Positions 34,404 through 42,733 of a stretch of DNA of 46,163 nucleotides are shown here, one piece after another (within the stretch, counting starts at the first letter, position 1; every line of letters starts with the position of its first letter). Below the pieces are notes generated by a model that saw only the letters and a program-made list of their open reading frames with translations, did no database searches and was not told the origin of the DNA. Source of the stretch: Xanthobacteraceae bacterium (lineage in GTDB: Bacteria > Pseudomonadota > Alphaproteobacteria > Rhizobiales > Xanthobacteraceae); contig JASHQI010000078.1 of assembly GCA_030037645.1 (NCBI GenBank), forward strand, positions 1-46,163. The letters are read 5' to 3'. The translations under genes were made by a program, and so were the position numbers.

Positions 34404-34605
34404 GATTTTCCACGCGTCCGTTGCGCAGCCGAGCTGAACTCGGTTACTACACAGCCGACAGCTTGCGGGCGGCCGATTATGATCGGCTCCGCTTGTAGCC
34501 CCCGATCGTCAACAAAGTTTTGCGCAGGCTATAAGGAAATTCCCGTATGTCGTGTTTGAATTTGGTATAGTCTTGGTGCGCGCAGATTGAGCGCTTGCAA
34601 AAACC

Positions 34606-35508
34606 TTGAATAGTGAAATTCATCATATCCACACCTCGACGCTCGACGTGGCGTACGAGGAAAGCGGCGACCCGGCGGACGTTCCGGCGATTCTTCTGCA
34701 CGGCTGGCCCTACGATCCACGTTGCTATGACGACGTGGCGCCAGCGCTCGCCGCCGCCGGCTGCCGCATCATTGTGCCTTACCTGCGCGGCTTCGGTGCG
34801 ACGCGTTTTCTGTCCGCCGACACGCTGCGGTCCGGCCAACAAGCGGCGCTCGGCAGCGATCTGCGCGAATTGATGGATGCGCTCGGCATCGAGCGCGCCC
34901 TGCTCGCGGGCTACGACTGGGGCGGGCGCGCCGCCTGCATCGTGGCGGCGCTGTGGCCGGAGCGCGTGCGCGGCCTCGTCAGCGGCAACGGCTACAACAT
35001 CCAGAACATCGCCGCCGCGGTGAAGCCGATCGCGCCGCCGCAGGAGCACCGCTTCTGGTACCAATATTATTTTCACACCGAACGCGGCCGAGCCGGCCTG
35101 CAGAAAAACCGTCGCGCGCTTTGCCGTTACATCTGGTCGATATGGTCGCCGAACTGGAATTTCGACGAGGCCACGTTCGAGCGCAGCGCAGCCTCGTTCG
35201 ACAATGCCGACTTCGTCGCGGTGACGATCCAGTCGTATCGCCATCGCTTCGGCTATGCGGCCGGCGATCCGGCGCTGGAAGCGATCGAACGTCGTCTCGC
35301 CGCCCAGCCCAGGATCAACGCGCCGACCATCGCGTTGCAAGGCGAGGCAGACGGTGTCGGGCCGCCGGCAGTATCGGAGAGTCACGCCCGGTTCTTTACC
35401 GGGCCCTATGAGCGCCGTGTTCTTCCCAAAATCGGGCATAACCCGCCGCAAGAGGCGCCGAAAGCGTTCGCCGATGCGGCCCTCCAGTTGCTTCGCAACA
35501 CTTGTTAA
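34606..35508 (+). CDS. Alpha/beta hydrolase, epoxide-hydrolase-like
   Basis: A 300-residue enzyme. HGWPYDPRCYDDVAP supplies the oxyanion region, and AGYDWGGRAA holds an Asp nucleophile (about residue 104) in place of Ser, as in epoxide hydrolases and haloacid dehalogenases. GEADGV carries the acid and KIGHNPPQEAP the His. A cap with several Tyr and Trp residues (QYYFHTERG) lies between. The only in-frame start is TTG at 34606; no later ATG keeps the HG motif. Likely an epoxide or related hydrolase, substrate unknown. Its stop codon overlaps the CtrA-like site of the next unit. Confidence 0.82.
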   Translation: MNSEIHHIHTSTLDVAYEESGDPADVPAILLHGWPYDPRCYDDVAPALAAAGCRIIVPYLRGFGATRFLSADTLRSGQQAALGSDLRELMDALGIERALLAGYDWGGRAACIVAALWPERVRGLVSGNGYNIQNIAAAVKPIAPPQEHRFWYQYYFHTERGRAGLQKNRRALCRYIWSIWSPNWNFDEATFERSAASFDNADFVAVTIQSYRHRFGYAAGDPALEAIERRLAAQPRINAPTIALQGEADGVGPPAVSESHARFFTGPYERRVLPKIGHNPPQEAPKAFADAALQLLRNTC

Positions 35509-35520
35509 CCTTTCATTAAC
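35505..35520 (+). promoter_or_regulatory. CtrA-type site upstream of mutT-flp
   Basis: TTAA-CCTTTCA-TTAAC: two TTAA half-sites separated by exactly seven bases, the CtrA consensus of alphaproteobacteria. It lies about 78 bases before the mutT start, a suitable distance for promoter control of the mutT and pilin genes. The assignment is by motif only. In Caulobacter the Flp-type pilin gene pilA is a CtrA target, which makes the context fitting. Confidence 0.5.
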
Positions 35521-35597
35521 CATTGGGGCGAATGCGCATATCTGCGTAATCGGATTGAAAATGCCTTTACCTCGCATTGCCTAGACTGAGGACGGCT

Positions 35598-36002
35598 GTG
35601 AGCGTCAAACTTGTTCTTGTTGCCGCCTGCGCCTTGATCGATGCCGACGGCCGCGTGCTCCTCGCACAACGGCCGCCGGGCAAGTCGATGGCGGGGCTGT
35701 GGGAGTTTCCCGGCGGCAAGGTCGAGCTGGGCGAGCGGCCGGAGCAGAGCTTGATCCGCGAGCTGAAGGAGGAACTGGGCATCGTCGTCAAGGAGGAATG
35801 CCTCGCACCGCTGACATTCGCGAGCCATCTCTATCCGGACTTCCACCTGCTCATGCCGCTCTATGTCTGCCGACGCTGGGAAGGTCTTGTTGGACCACGG
35901 GAGGGGCAGCGGCTGAAATGGGTTCGGCCGCATGATTTGAGGACATATCCGATGCCACCCGCCGACGAACCACTGATCTCTCACCTCACGACGCTGTTAT
36001 GA
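35598..36002 (+). CDS. mutT: MutT-type 8-oxo-(d)GTP diphosphatase
   Basis: A 134-residue Nudix hydrolase. The Nudix box starts GGKVELGERPEQSLIREL and continues KEELGI (about residues 37-59), with all the metal-binding Glu residues. The QRPPGKSMAGLWEFPGG lead-in is characteristic of MutT proper, which removes oxidised guanine nucleotides. GTG at 35598 with GAGG upstream gives the normal length; a TTG at 35577 is less likely. It overlaps a possible start of the next frame and is followed by the pilin gene after 26 bases. Confidence 0.9.
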   Translation: MSVKLVLVAACALIDADGRVLLAQRPPGKSMAGLWEFPGGKVELGERPEQSLIRELKEELGIVVKEECLAPLTFASHLYPDFHLLMPLYVCRRWEGLVGPREGQRLKWVRPHDLRTYPMPPADEPLISHLTTLL

Positions 36003-36028
36003 TCCGAAAGCCAGAAGGCCCAAAGACC

Positions 36029-36217
36029 ATGTTCAAGTTTTCACGACTCGCGATCGTCACACCCGTCCGAAACTTTATCGCCGACGATGGCGGCGCAACC
36101 GCCATCGAATATGCGATGATTGCGTCGGGCATCGCCGTCGCTATCGCCGCGACGGTCATGACGCTCGGCTCGAACGTCAACGGCCTTTATGCGAGCGTCG
36201 CCACGGCGATGAAGTAA
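36029..36217 (+). CDS. Flp/Fap-type pilin
   Basis: A 62-residue pilin of the type IVb Flp family: short basic leader (FKFSRLAIVTPVRNFIADD), then GGATAIEYAMIASGIAVAIAATVMTLG, where GATAIEYAM carries the prepilin-peptidase Glu. It forms Tad pili for surface attachment. ATG at 36029 has AGAAGG eleven bases before it. No cpa/tad genes are in the window, so this is an isolated pilin copy. It is downstream of mutT and probably under the same CtrA-like site. Confidence 0.9.
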   Translation: MFKFSRLAIVTPVRNFIADDGGATAIEYAMIASGIAVAIAATVMTLGSNVNGLYASVATAMK

Positions 36218-36298
36218 CGTTCTCATCGTTGCGGCCGCCGCTTGAATCGCGAACAGCGGACTGTCCTGATCCTTCGCTTGCTGTTCGACATTCGCTTG

Positions 36299-37186
36299 TC
36301 AACGCCCAGCCTTCTCGCCCGCTGAAATCTCGTGCGTGCCGAGCGCGTCGGCGAGCCGTGTCTTGGCCGAGCCCGGCCGCAGCGGCTGCTGCTGATCCGG
36401 ATGCGGCGCCCAGCCGGACAGCCACATGATCTCGAACGTCGCGCGCAGGCGGCCATCGGCGTCGGCGAACCGTCGCGCATAAATCTCGGCCATGCGCAGC
36501 AGCGTGGCGCGCCGAAGCGGCGTGCGCCGACGAGCGCGGAGCGCATTGGTTGCGCCCATGCGGCGCAAATCGCGCATCAGGCCGAACACCGTGTCGTAGC
36601 GCACGGTGAGACGCTCGACGTCGGTGACCGGAAGCGCAAAGCCCGCGCGCTGCAGCAAGGCTCCGAGCTGGCGGAGGTCGGCGAACGGCGCCACGCGCGG
36701 CGAGGCGCCGCCCTCGATCTCGCTTTCGGCGGCGGCAAAGCTCTGCCGCAGCTCGGTCAGGGTCTCGCCGCCAAGGAGCGCAGCGAGAAACAGTCCGTCG
36801 GGCTTGAGCGCACGGCGAATCTGCACCAGCACGCCAGGCAGATCGTTGACGAATTGCAACGCCAGCGCCGAAACGACGAGATCGAGCGTTTGGTCGCCGA
36901 ACGGCAGCGCTTCCTCGTCCGCGGCGATGAACCTTTCCGCACGTCGCCCCGCGCGATCCGACAATGCAGCGGCCGCGACGACGGTACCGACGGAATCCAA
37001 GCGGGCGAGCGCCGCCCGCACGGCGTCTCCGGGTGTGCCGAGATCGAGCGCAAGGTCGAAGCGGCGCAGCACCGCGCCAAGTCGCTCGGTGAGATCGTCG
37101 GCTATACGGTCGAGCAAAAATGTCGCCGGACGCAACGCTCCGGCACGCTCACGACGGCGGCGAATCAGCGCGCGGTCGAAAATCAT
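36299..37186 (-). CDS. NDUFAF5/BioC-like methyltransferase
   Basis: A 295-residue SAM-dependent enzyme. The N-terminus IFDRALIRRRRERAG is characteristic of the alphaproteobacterial homologues of mitochondrial complex I assembly factor NDUFAF5. The SAM-binding region (LALDLGTPG) is atypical in its glycine motif; LPFGDQTLDLVVSALALQFVNDLPGVL and GLFLAALLGGETLTELR are conserved further on. In mitochondria NDUFAF5 hydroxylates an Arg of NDUFS7. ATG at 37186 has GAAGG four bases before; the frame also allows 37201. It is divergent from the ComF gene. Confidence 0.83.
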   Translation of the reverse strand: MIFDRALIRRRRERAGALRPATFLLDRIADDLTERLGAVLRRFDLALDLGTPGDAVRAALARLDSVGTVVAAAALSDRAGRRAERFIAADEEALPFGDQTLDLVVSALALQFVNDLPGVLVQIRRALKPDGLFLAALLGGETLTELRQSFAAAESEIEGGASPRVAPFADLRQLGALLQRAGFALPVTDVERLTVRYDTVFGLMRDLRRMGATNALRARRRTPLRRATLLRMAEIYARRFADADGRLRATFEIMWLSGWAPHPDQQQPLRPGSAKTRLADALGTHEISAGEKAGR

Positions 37187-37328
37187 CGGGCCTTCGATCA
37201 TGAGCCAATACTGTCACGTCTCAACAGACGTGTCCTGGGCGCAGCACAACACGCGGCGGCGCATCGAAGTCTGGGAATCGCATGCATCTGTGAATGACAA
37301 TCGCATCGCGGAGCGGTAGCGTTGCGGC

Positions 37329-38120
37329 ATGCCGCTGTCGCCAAGCATCGCATTGCCGCCCCGCCTCAAACGCGCCGCCGACAGCGTGCACGCCATATTG
37401 CGAACGGCGCTCGATCTCGCCCTGCCGCCGCTGTGCCCGGCCTGCCGCGCGCCGGTCGACGGCAAGGGCCTTTGTCCGGCCTGCTGGTCGAAACTGTCCT
37501 TCATCACCCGTCCTTACTGCGAGCGGCTCGGCATTCCATTCGTCTACGACCCGGGTCCGGGGATCCTGTCCATGGAAGCGATCGCCAACCCGCCAGCCTA
37601 TCACCGCGCCCGCGCCGCGGTGCGCTTCGACGAGGTTTCGCGCGCGCTCGTTCATGCCCTTAAATATGGTGATCGACTCGATCTGGCGCCGATGATGGGG
37701 CGGTGGATGAGCCAAGCCGGCCGCGAGCTGCTCGCCGAGGCCGACGCGCTCGTTGCCGTTCCGTTGCATTGGCGGCGGCTTTGGGCGCGGCGTTTCAATC
37801 AGTCCGCCATGCTGGCCGGCACGATCTCGGCGGACAGCGCCGTGCCGGTTGCCGCCACGGCGCTCAAGCGCGTCAAGGCGACCGTGCAGCAGGTGGGGCT
37901 GACGCGAACCGAGCGCGCCGCCAATGTCCAAGGCGCGTTCCGTGTCCCGGACGAAGGTAAGGCCGCGGTCGTCGGCCGCAGATTGGTCCTGGTCGACGAC
38001 GTGCTGACCTCCGGTGCTACGGTCGAGGGCTGCGCGCGCGCGCTGCTCCGCGCCGGAGCCGCAAACGTCGACGTGCTGATCTTTGCCAGGGTTGCCGACC
38101 CGGTGCGAACGTCCATATAA
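37329..38120 (+). CDS. ComF-family phosphoribosyltransferase-like protein
   Basis: A 263-residue protein. The N-terminal zinc-finger-like part is CPAC (about 36-39) and CPAC (50-53) with YC near 63. A PRTase domain ends with the signature LVLVDDVLTSGATVEGC (about 219-235). ComF proteins aid DNA uptake in some bacteria, though in alphaproteobacteria the role is uncertain. It heads a tight cluster with the glutaredoxin, nitrilase-like and DUF1178 genes. ATG at 37329. Confidence 0.9.
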   Translation: MPLSPSIALPPRLKRAADSVHAILRTALDLALPPLCPACRAPVDGKGLCPACWSKLSFITRPYCERLGIPFVYDPGPGILSMEAIANPPAYHRARAAVRFDEVSRALVHALKYGDRLDLAPMMGRWMSQAGRELLAEADALVAVPLHWRRLWARRFNQSAMLAGTISADSAVPVAATALKRVKATVQQVGLTRTERAANVQGAFRVPDEGKAAVVGRRLVLVDDVLTSGATVEGCARALLRAGAANVDVLIFARVADPVRTSI

Positions 38121-38147
38121 GCAATTTGATAAAATTTGCGCATCATC

Positions 38148-38423
38148 ATGGCTGCGGTCGAAATCTATACCATTCGATATTGCCCCTATTGTCAGGAGGC
38201 GAAAGAGCTACTCTCGCGCAAGGGCGTGAGCTTCCGTGAGATCGACGCCAGCGGAAATCGGGACATGCGCAAGCAAATGATCGAGCGCGCCAACGGCCGC
38301 AACACTTTCCCGCAGATTTTCATCGGCACCACCCATGTCGGCGGCTGCGACGATCTTTATGCGCTCGATCAGGCGGGCAAGCTGGATGCGCTCCTGGCCG
38401 AGGCCAAAGGATCAGCCGCATGA
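38148..38423 (+). CDS. grxC: Glutaredoxin 3 type (GrxC)
   Basis: A 91-residue dithiol glutaredoxin with active site CPYC (about residues 12-15), the TFPQIFIG cis-Pro segment and HVGGCDDLYAL glutathione-binding loop. It reduces disulfides with glutathione. The ATG at 38148 gives the standard N-terminus; the frame is open to 38136. It lies 27 bases after the ComF gene and its stop overlaps the next ATG (ATGA). Confidence 0.94.
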   Translation: MAAVEIYTIRYCPYCQEAKELLSRKGVSFREIDASGNRDMRKQMIERANGRNTFPQIFIGTTHVGGCDDLYALDQAGKLDALLAEAKGSAA

Positions 38424-39304
38424 GCACGGCCAAAACGTGGCGCTACAAGGTCGGCCTCATCCAGATGCGATCGGGAGTCGACCCGCAGGCCAATCTCGCC
38501 GCGATGTTGGCGCCGATCGATGAAGCCAAGCGCGCCGGCGCCGATTACGTGCTCACGCCGGAAATGACAAATATTCTGGCGCTCAAGCGCGACGATCTAT
38601 TCGCCAAAATCGTGCCCGAGGAGCACGATCCGACGCTGGCGACGTTGCGCGAAATTGCGCGCAAAGCCGGCATCTACATCCATATCGGCTCGCTCGCCAT
38701 CAAGGCGTCGCCGGAAAAAGCCGTTAATCGCTCGTTCCTGATCGACCGCAGGGGCGACGTTGCCGCGCGCTACGACAAGATTCACATGTTCGACGTCGAT
38801 CTCGCGGGAGGCGAAAGCTATCGGGAATCCAACAATTACCGCGCAGGCGAGCTAGCCATCGTCGCCGACCTGCCGTGGGGCCGATTGGGCATGACGGTGT
38901 GCTACGATTTGCGCTTCCCGGCGCTCTACCGCGCGCTAGCCGAGGCCGGCGCCTCGTTCGTTGCCATCCCGTCGGCGTTCACGAAACAGACCGGCGAGGC
39001 GCACTGGCACGTGCTGATCCGCGCCCGTGCCATCGAGAACGGCTGTTTTGTGTTCGCCGCGGCACAAGGCGGCCGGCACGAGAATGGCCGCGAGACGTTC
39101 GGTCATTCGCTGATTGTCGATCCGTGGGGTAAAGTTCTTGCCGAGGGCGGCACCGAGCCCTGCGTACTCATCGCCGAGATCGATCCGGCCGAGGTTGCGG
39201 CGGTACGGTCGCGGATTCCGTCGCTGCACCACGGCCGCCGCTTCGAGCTGGTCGAGCCGATGGCCGAGCCGACCCACCTGCACGCCGTGCGAGAGCCGCT
39301 GTGA
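38420..39304 (+). CDS. Nitrilase-superfamily carbon-nitrogen hydrolase (Nit1-like)
   Basis: A 294-residue enzyme with the catalytic triad Glu in LTPEMTN (about 49), Lys in RYDKIHMFDVDL (about 118) and Cys in GMTVCYDLRFPALYRALAEAG (about 158). Closest in pattern to Nit1/deaminated-glutathione amidase, which repairs glutathione damaged by transaminases; that fits with the glutaredoxin gene it overlaps by four bases. The exact amide substrate is inferred. Confidence 0.9.
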   Translation: MSTAKTWRYKVGLIQMRSGVDPQANLAAMLAPIDEAKRAGADYVLTPEMTNILALKRDDLFAKIVPEEHDPTLATLREIARKAGIYIHIGSLAIKASPEKAVNRSFLIDRRGDVAARYDKIHMFDVDLAGGESYRESNNYRAGELAIVADLPWGRLGMTVCYDLRFPALYRALAEAGASFVAIPSAFTKQTGEAHWHVLIRARAIENGCFVFAAAQGGRHENGRETFGHSLIVDPWGKVLAEGGTEPCVLIAEIDPAEVAAVRSRIPSLHHGRRFELVEPMAEPTHLHAVREPL

Positions 39305-39810
39305 TCCGTTACGCGCTCAACTGCGACCAAGGCCACGCGTTCGAGAGCTGGTTCTCGAACTCGGCCGCCTACGACAAACAGGCCAAGCGCGGGCTGGTGA
39401 ACTGCCCGGTGTGCGGTTCCGCCAGGGTGGAAAAGGCGATCATGGCGCCGCGGCTGTCGCGCGCCGATGCGGCCGATCCGCGGCCGCCAGCGCCAAACCC
39501 GACGCCGACGCCGAAGCCTCCGCTGCAGCCGGCGCCGATGCCGCCGATCCCGCCTGGCAAGTCCGCCGTCGCCATCATGTCGCCGCAGGAGCGCGAACTG
39601 CGGCAGAAGCTCAAAGAACTGCGCGACCATGTGACCAAAAACGCCAATTACGTCGGCGCAAAATTCCCCGAGGAGGCGCGCAAGATCCATTATGGCGAGG
39701 CCGAGCACCGTTCGATCTACGGCGAAGCATCGCCGGAAGAAGCCAAGCAATTGCACGACGAGGGCATCGAGTTTCATCCGCTGCCGATTCTGCCGGACGA
39801 GTACAATTGA
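39301..39810 (+). CDS. DUF1178 family protein
   Basis: A 169-residue protein with the DUF1178 signature: MIRYALNCDQGHAFESWFSNSAAYDKQ, then NCPVCGSARVEKAIMAPRL (Cys pair that may bind zinc). A Pro-rich linker (about 58-83) and the C-terminal EEARKIHYGEAEHRSIYGEA follow. The GTG start overlaps the nitrilase stop by four bases. Homologues occur next to Nit and Grx genes throughout Rhizobiales; function unknown. Confidence 0.9.
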   Translation: MIRYALNCDQGHAFESWFSNSAAYDKQAKRGLVNCPVCGSARVEKAIMAPRLSRADAADPRPPAPNPTPTPKPPLQPAPMPPIPPGKSAVAIMSPQERELRQKLKELRDHVTKNANYVGAKFPEEARKIHYGEAEHRSIYGEASPEEAKQLHDEGIEFHPLPILPDEYN

Positions 39811-39849
39811 CGCGCATGGCAGCCGGCCGGAGCTAATGTTGTTCCGCCC

Positions 39850-39869
39850 ATTCCCGCGCAAGCGGGAAT
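39850..39869. terminator. Hairpin between convergent genes
   Basis: ATTCCCGC-GCAA-GCGGGAAT, an eight-base perfect stem, in the gap between the DUF1178 gene and the convergent DMT transporter. No T run follows. A second short stem GCGGG-GT-CCCGC follows at about 39890. Likely a terminator or REP-type element. Confidence 0.5.
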
Positions 39870-39906
39870 CCGGATGAAAAGCAAAAGAGCGGGGTCCCGC
39901 TGGAAT

Positions 39907-40803
39907 CTAGCCGGTCGCCACAATCAGCAGAACAACGCCTGCCACCACAAACGCCATGCCGATGCCTTCGCGGGCGGTGGTTTTCTGTTTGAACGCCAAG
40001 CGCGCGACAAGTTGCGCAAACAGCACCTCGACCAGGGCCAGCGTTCGCACGCTGGCGGCTGTCGCCAGCGCAAAGGCGAGAAACCAGAATTGTGAGGCGA
40101 GCGCACCCATCAAGCCGGCGAACAGCGACGGCTTCCAGGCGCGCACAATCGCAATCAGCACCGTAGGCTGCCGCAGCCACAGATAAAGCGAGAGCACGAC
40201 GGCCTGCATGACCAGGCCGATCACCAGCGTGAAGGTCGCGGCCATGATGAAATTCGGCAGGTGCAGATCGAGGATTGCGCCGCGAAAACCGATAGCCGAC
40301 AGGGCGAACATGCCGCCCGAAGCAAGCCCTATCAGCGTCGGTCTGACGCCGCCGATCATCCCGCCCGGCTTGGTGGACATCACGATCACGCCGGCGGTCG
40401 CCACCAGGATCGCGATCATCATCGGCCAAGACACGGCGTCACCGAGGAAGATCAATCCGAATATCGCGACCTGAATGGGTTCGGTCTTCAGATAAGCGAT
40501 GGTGACGACAAAAGAGCGCTCGTTCATGGCAACGAGCATGAGTGCGGTGGCGGCGACTTGAGCGAACGCGCCGTCAACGACCCAGGGCCAGAACTTCACT
40601 CCCGGATGCGGCAGCGGCACGCCGGTCAGCCACATCACGGCGCCGAGGAAGATCAGCGCGAATGGAAAGCCGAACAGAAACCGGACATGGGTCGCCCCGA
40701 CCGTGCCGAGACTGCCGGCCAGTTCGCGCTGCATCGCATTGCGCAGGGTTTGAAAGAACGCGGCGATGACGGTGAAGATGGCCCAAAGCCAGGGCGTGAG
40801 CAT
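39907..40803 (-). CDS. DMT/EamA-family transporter
   Basis: A 298-residue protein with about ten hydrophobic helices in two EamA halves (WLWAIFTVIAAFFQTLRNAMQR; then SLFAGLMGALASQFWFLAFAL, LALVEVLFAQLVARLAFKQK). The substrate is not predictable. ATG at 40803 shares its first base with the ubiG stop (TGATG), so it is probably translated together with ubiG. Confidence 0.87.
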   Translation of the reverse strand: MLTPWLWAIFTVIAAFFQTLRNAMQRELAGSLGTVGATHVRFLFGFPFALIFLGAVMWLTGVPLPHPGVKFWPWVVDGAFAQVAATALMLVAMNERSFVVTIAYLKTEPIQVAIFGLIFLGDAVSWPMMIAILVATAGVIVMSTKPGGMIGGVRPTLIGLASGGMFALSAIGFRGAILDLHLPNFIMAATFTLVIGLVMQAVVLSLYLWLRQPTVLIAIVRAWKPSLFAGLMGALASQFWFLAFALATAASVRTLALVEVLFAQLVARLAFKQKTTAREGIGMAFVVAGVVLLIVATG

Positions 40804-41555
40804 CACGCCGCCTTTTCCGCGACGATCATGTAGTTCACATCCATATCGGTGGAAAGCTGCCAGCGGTCCGCCAACAGGTTATAGATCACGCCGGTCTCGT
40901 GAATGATTTGCATTTTGCCGCGCGCGATCGCGATCTCGAGCTCGTTGGGCGTTACGAACTTGTCCCATTGATGGGTGCCGCGCGGCAGCCAGCGCAAAAT
41001 ATATTCGGCGCCGACGATCGCCAGCGCAAAGCTTTTCATGGTGCGGTTGAGCGTCGCGACGAACATCAGGCCGCCGGGCTTGACCATTTCGGCCGCAAGC
41101 CCGACGAACAGGCCGACATCGGCGACGTGCTCGACCACCTCCATGGCGAGCAACACGTCGAAGGTTTCGCCGGCCTCCACCAAGGCCTCCGCGGTCGCGC
41201 AGCGGTAATCGATCGTGAGGGCCGATTGCGTCGCGTGACGCTGTGCGACGGCAATGTTGTCCGGCGATGGGTCGGCGCCGACAACCGCTGCGCCGAGCCG
41301 CGCCAAAGGCTCCGACAAGATGCCGCCGCCGCAACCGATGTCGAGGATGCGCAAGCCGGAGAGGCTGCCAAGCTTCTTCGCGTCGCGGCCGAAATGCTCG
41401 GCGGCGCGGTCGCGGATATACGCAAGCCGCAGCGGATTGAACTTGTGCAGCGCCGCCATCGGTCCGCGCTCGTTCCACCATTGCCCCGACACGCGCGAGA
41501 ACCGCGCGACCTCGTCGTCGTCGATGGTGGATGCGGATGCTCGCTGCCGATCCAT
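40803..41555 (-). CDS. ubiG: Ubiquinone O-methyltransferase UbiG
   Basis: A 250-residue enzyme catalysing both O-methylations in ubiquinone synthesis. Motif I is [19 protein letters not shown] (about 67-85), then [17 protein letters not shown] and [12 protein letters not shown], and the C-terminal [18 protein letters not shown], typical of UbiG. ATG at 41555 gives the usual N-terminus ([19 protein letters not shown]). It is followed by the DMT transporter with a one-base overlap. Confidence 0.94.
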   Translation of the reverse strand: MDRQRASASTIDDDEVARFSRVSGQWWNERGPMAALHKFNPLRLAYIRDRAAEHFGRDAKKLGSLSGLRILDIGCGGGILSEPLARLGAAVVGADPSPDNIAVAQRHATQSALTIDYRCATAEALVEAGETFDVLLAMEVVEHVADVGLFVGLAAEMVKPGGLMFVATLNRTMKSFALAIVGAEYILRWLPRGTHQWDKFVTPNELEIAIARGKMQIIHETGVIYNLLADRWQLSTDMDVNYMIVAEKAA

Positions 41556-41670
41556 GCGTCGCTTAACCTTCAGCCTTCGCCGCAAGCGAACGGCCAATTT
41601 GCCGAAGACGATCTCGGTCGCAGTCCCTGTAAGGCTGGCGCAAACTCATCGCCATCGCTGTCCTTCGCTT

Positions 41671-41699
41671 GCCGACCTGCCGCGTCGCGGCAGGTCGGC
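41671..41699. terminator. Perfect 14-base inverted repeat
   Basis: Arms GCCGACCTGCCGCG (41671-41684) and CGCGGCAGGTCGGC (41686-41699) about one central base. It lies 11 bases beyond the stop of the hydratase-lyase gene and upstream of ubiG. On the minus strand no T run follows. Probably ends the hydratase-lyase transcript. Confidence 0.55.
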
Positions 41700-41709
41700 G
41701 TACCGGCGC

Positions 41710-42549
41710 CTAGGCGCTGGCGCGCTTACGCTTGAAGTGGCCGTAGCCCGGACGGTAGCTCTTCTCGTCGAGGAACTGCTTCATGCCTTCCTCGCGGCTG
41801 TTTTCCTTGTCGTTGTAGCGCAAGGCGTCGCTCTTGGCGTTGAGATAATCGGCGGCTTGCGGCTCGTTCATAAAGCGTACCGCGCGGATGCCTTCCTTGG
41901 TATAGCGCAGCGCCGCCGGGCTCTTCTCCATCAGCTTTTTGGCAAGCTTGATGGTTTCCTCGCGCAGCCGCTCCTTGGGATAGGAGAAATTGACGAAGCC
42001 CATCTGCTTGGCCTGCTTGCCGTCGAACGAATCGCCGGTCATGGCATAGTAGAGCGCATCGCGATAATTCAGCGTTTGGGCCACATTCCAGGAGACGATG
42101 CCGCCGGGCAGGATGCCCCAATTGATCTCCGACAGACCGAACATGGCGTCATCGGCCGCGAGCGCAAAATCGCAGGCGCAGACCTGCGTGAACGCGCCGC
42201 CGAAGCAATAGCCGTTGACCATGGCGATGGTCGGCTTGGGGAATCCCGAGAGCTTTTGCCAGCGCCAATTGTTCGAGGCGCGGCGCAGCTTATGGCGTGC
42301 CGCGGCATTGCCGGCATTGGCGCGAAAATAAAGCTTGATGTCCTGTCCGGCGGAAAACGCCTGGTTTCCTGCCCCGGTCAGTACCAGGATTTCGGTCTGC
42401 GGATCGACGGCGAGCTCGTCGAGCACCTCGTCCATCTCAAGATGGACTTGCGGGCTCATGGCGTTGCGCTTGTCCGGCCGGTTGATCATCAGCCAAGTGA
42501 TGCCGTGATCGTTTTCGACCGAGATAGCTTCGTATTTCTTGGCAAGCAT
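41710..42549 (-). CDS. p-Hydroxycinnamoyl-CoA hydratase-lyase
   Basis: A 279-residue crotonase-fold enzyme that hydrates and cleaves feruloyl-, caffeoyl- or coumaroyl-CoA to the aromatic aldehyde and acetyl-CoA. NRPDKRNAMSP, GAGNQAFSAGQDIKLYF (with Tyr of the Pseudomonas enzyme), PTIAMVNGYCFGGAF and FGLSEINWGI (catalytic Glu, about 141) fit closely, as does REEGMKQFLDEKSYRPG near the end. The segment that I recall as YLYAK in the Pseudomonas enzyme is YLNAK here. GGAGAAAAC precedes the ATG at 42549. It diverges from an ABC importer, suggesting a shared catabolic role. Confidence 0.85.
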   Translation of the reverse strand: MLAKKYEAISVENDHGITWLMINRPDKRNAMSPQVHLEMDEVLDELAVDPQTEILVLTGAGNQAFSAGQDIKLYFRANAGNAAARHKLRRASNNWRWQKLSGFPKPTIAMVNGYCFGGAFTQVCACDFALAADDAMFGLSEINWGILPGGIVSWNVAQTLNYRDALYYAMTGDSFDGKQAKQMGFVNFSYPKERLREETIKLAKKLMEKSPAALRYTKEGIRAVRFMNEPQAADYLNAKSDALRYNDKENSREEGMKQFLDEKSYRPGYGHFKRKRASA

Positions 42550-42733
42550 AGTTTTCTCCCATATGCGACTGCCGCCCATTCAACAGGTGATCTTCGCGCC
42601 AGACAAGATCGGCCTTCGGCGGGCGCCGTCCCAACCTCGATTTGGGCCGCTACGGCACGTTGCACTCGCGGCCGACCTGACCGAGGATAGGCCGGCACGA
42701 GACGTTAAGCATTACGAGAACTGGGAGGGTGCA

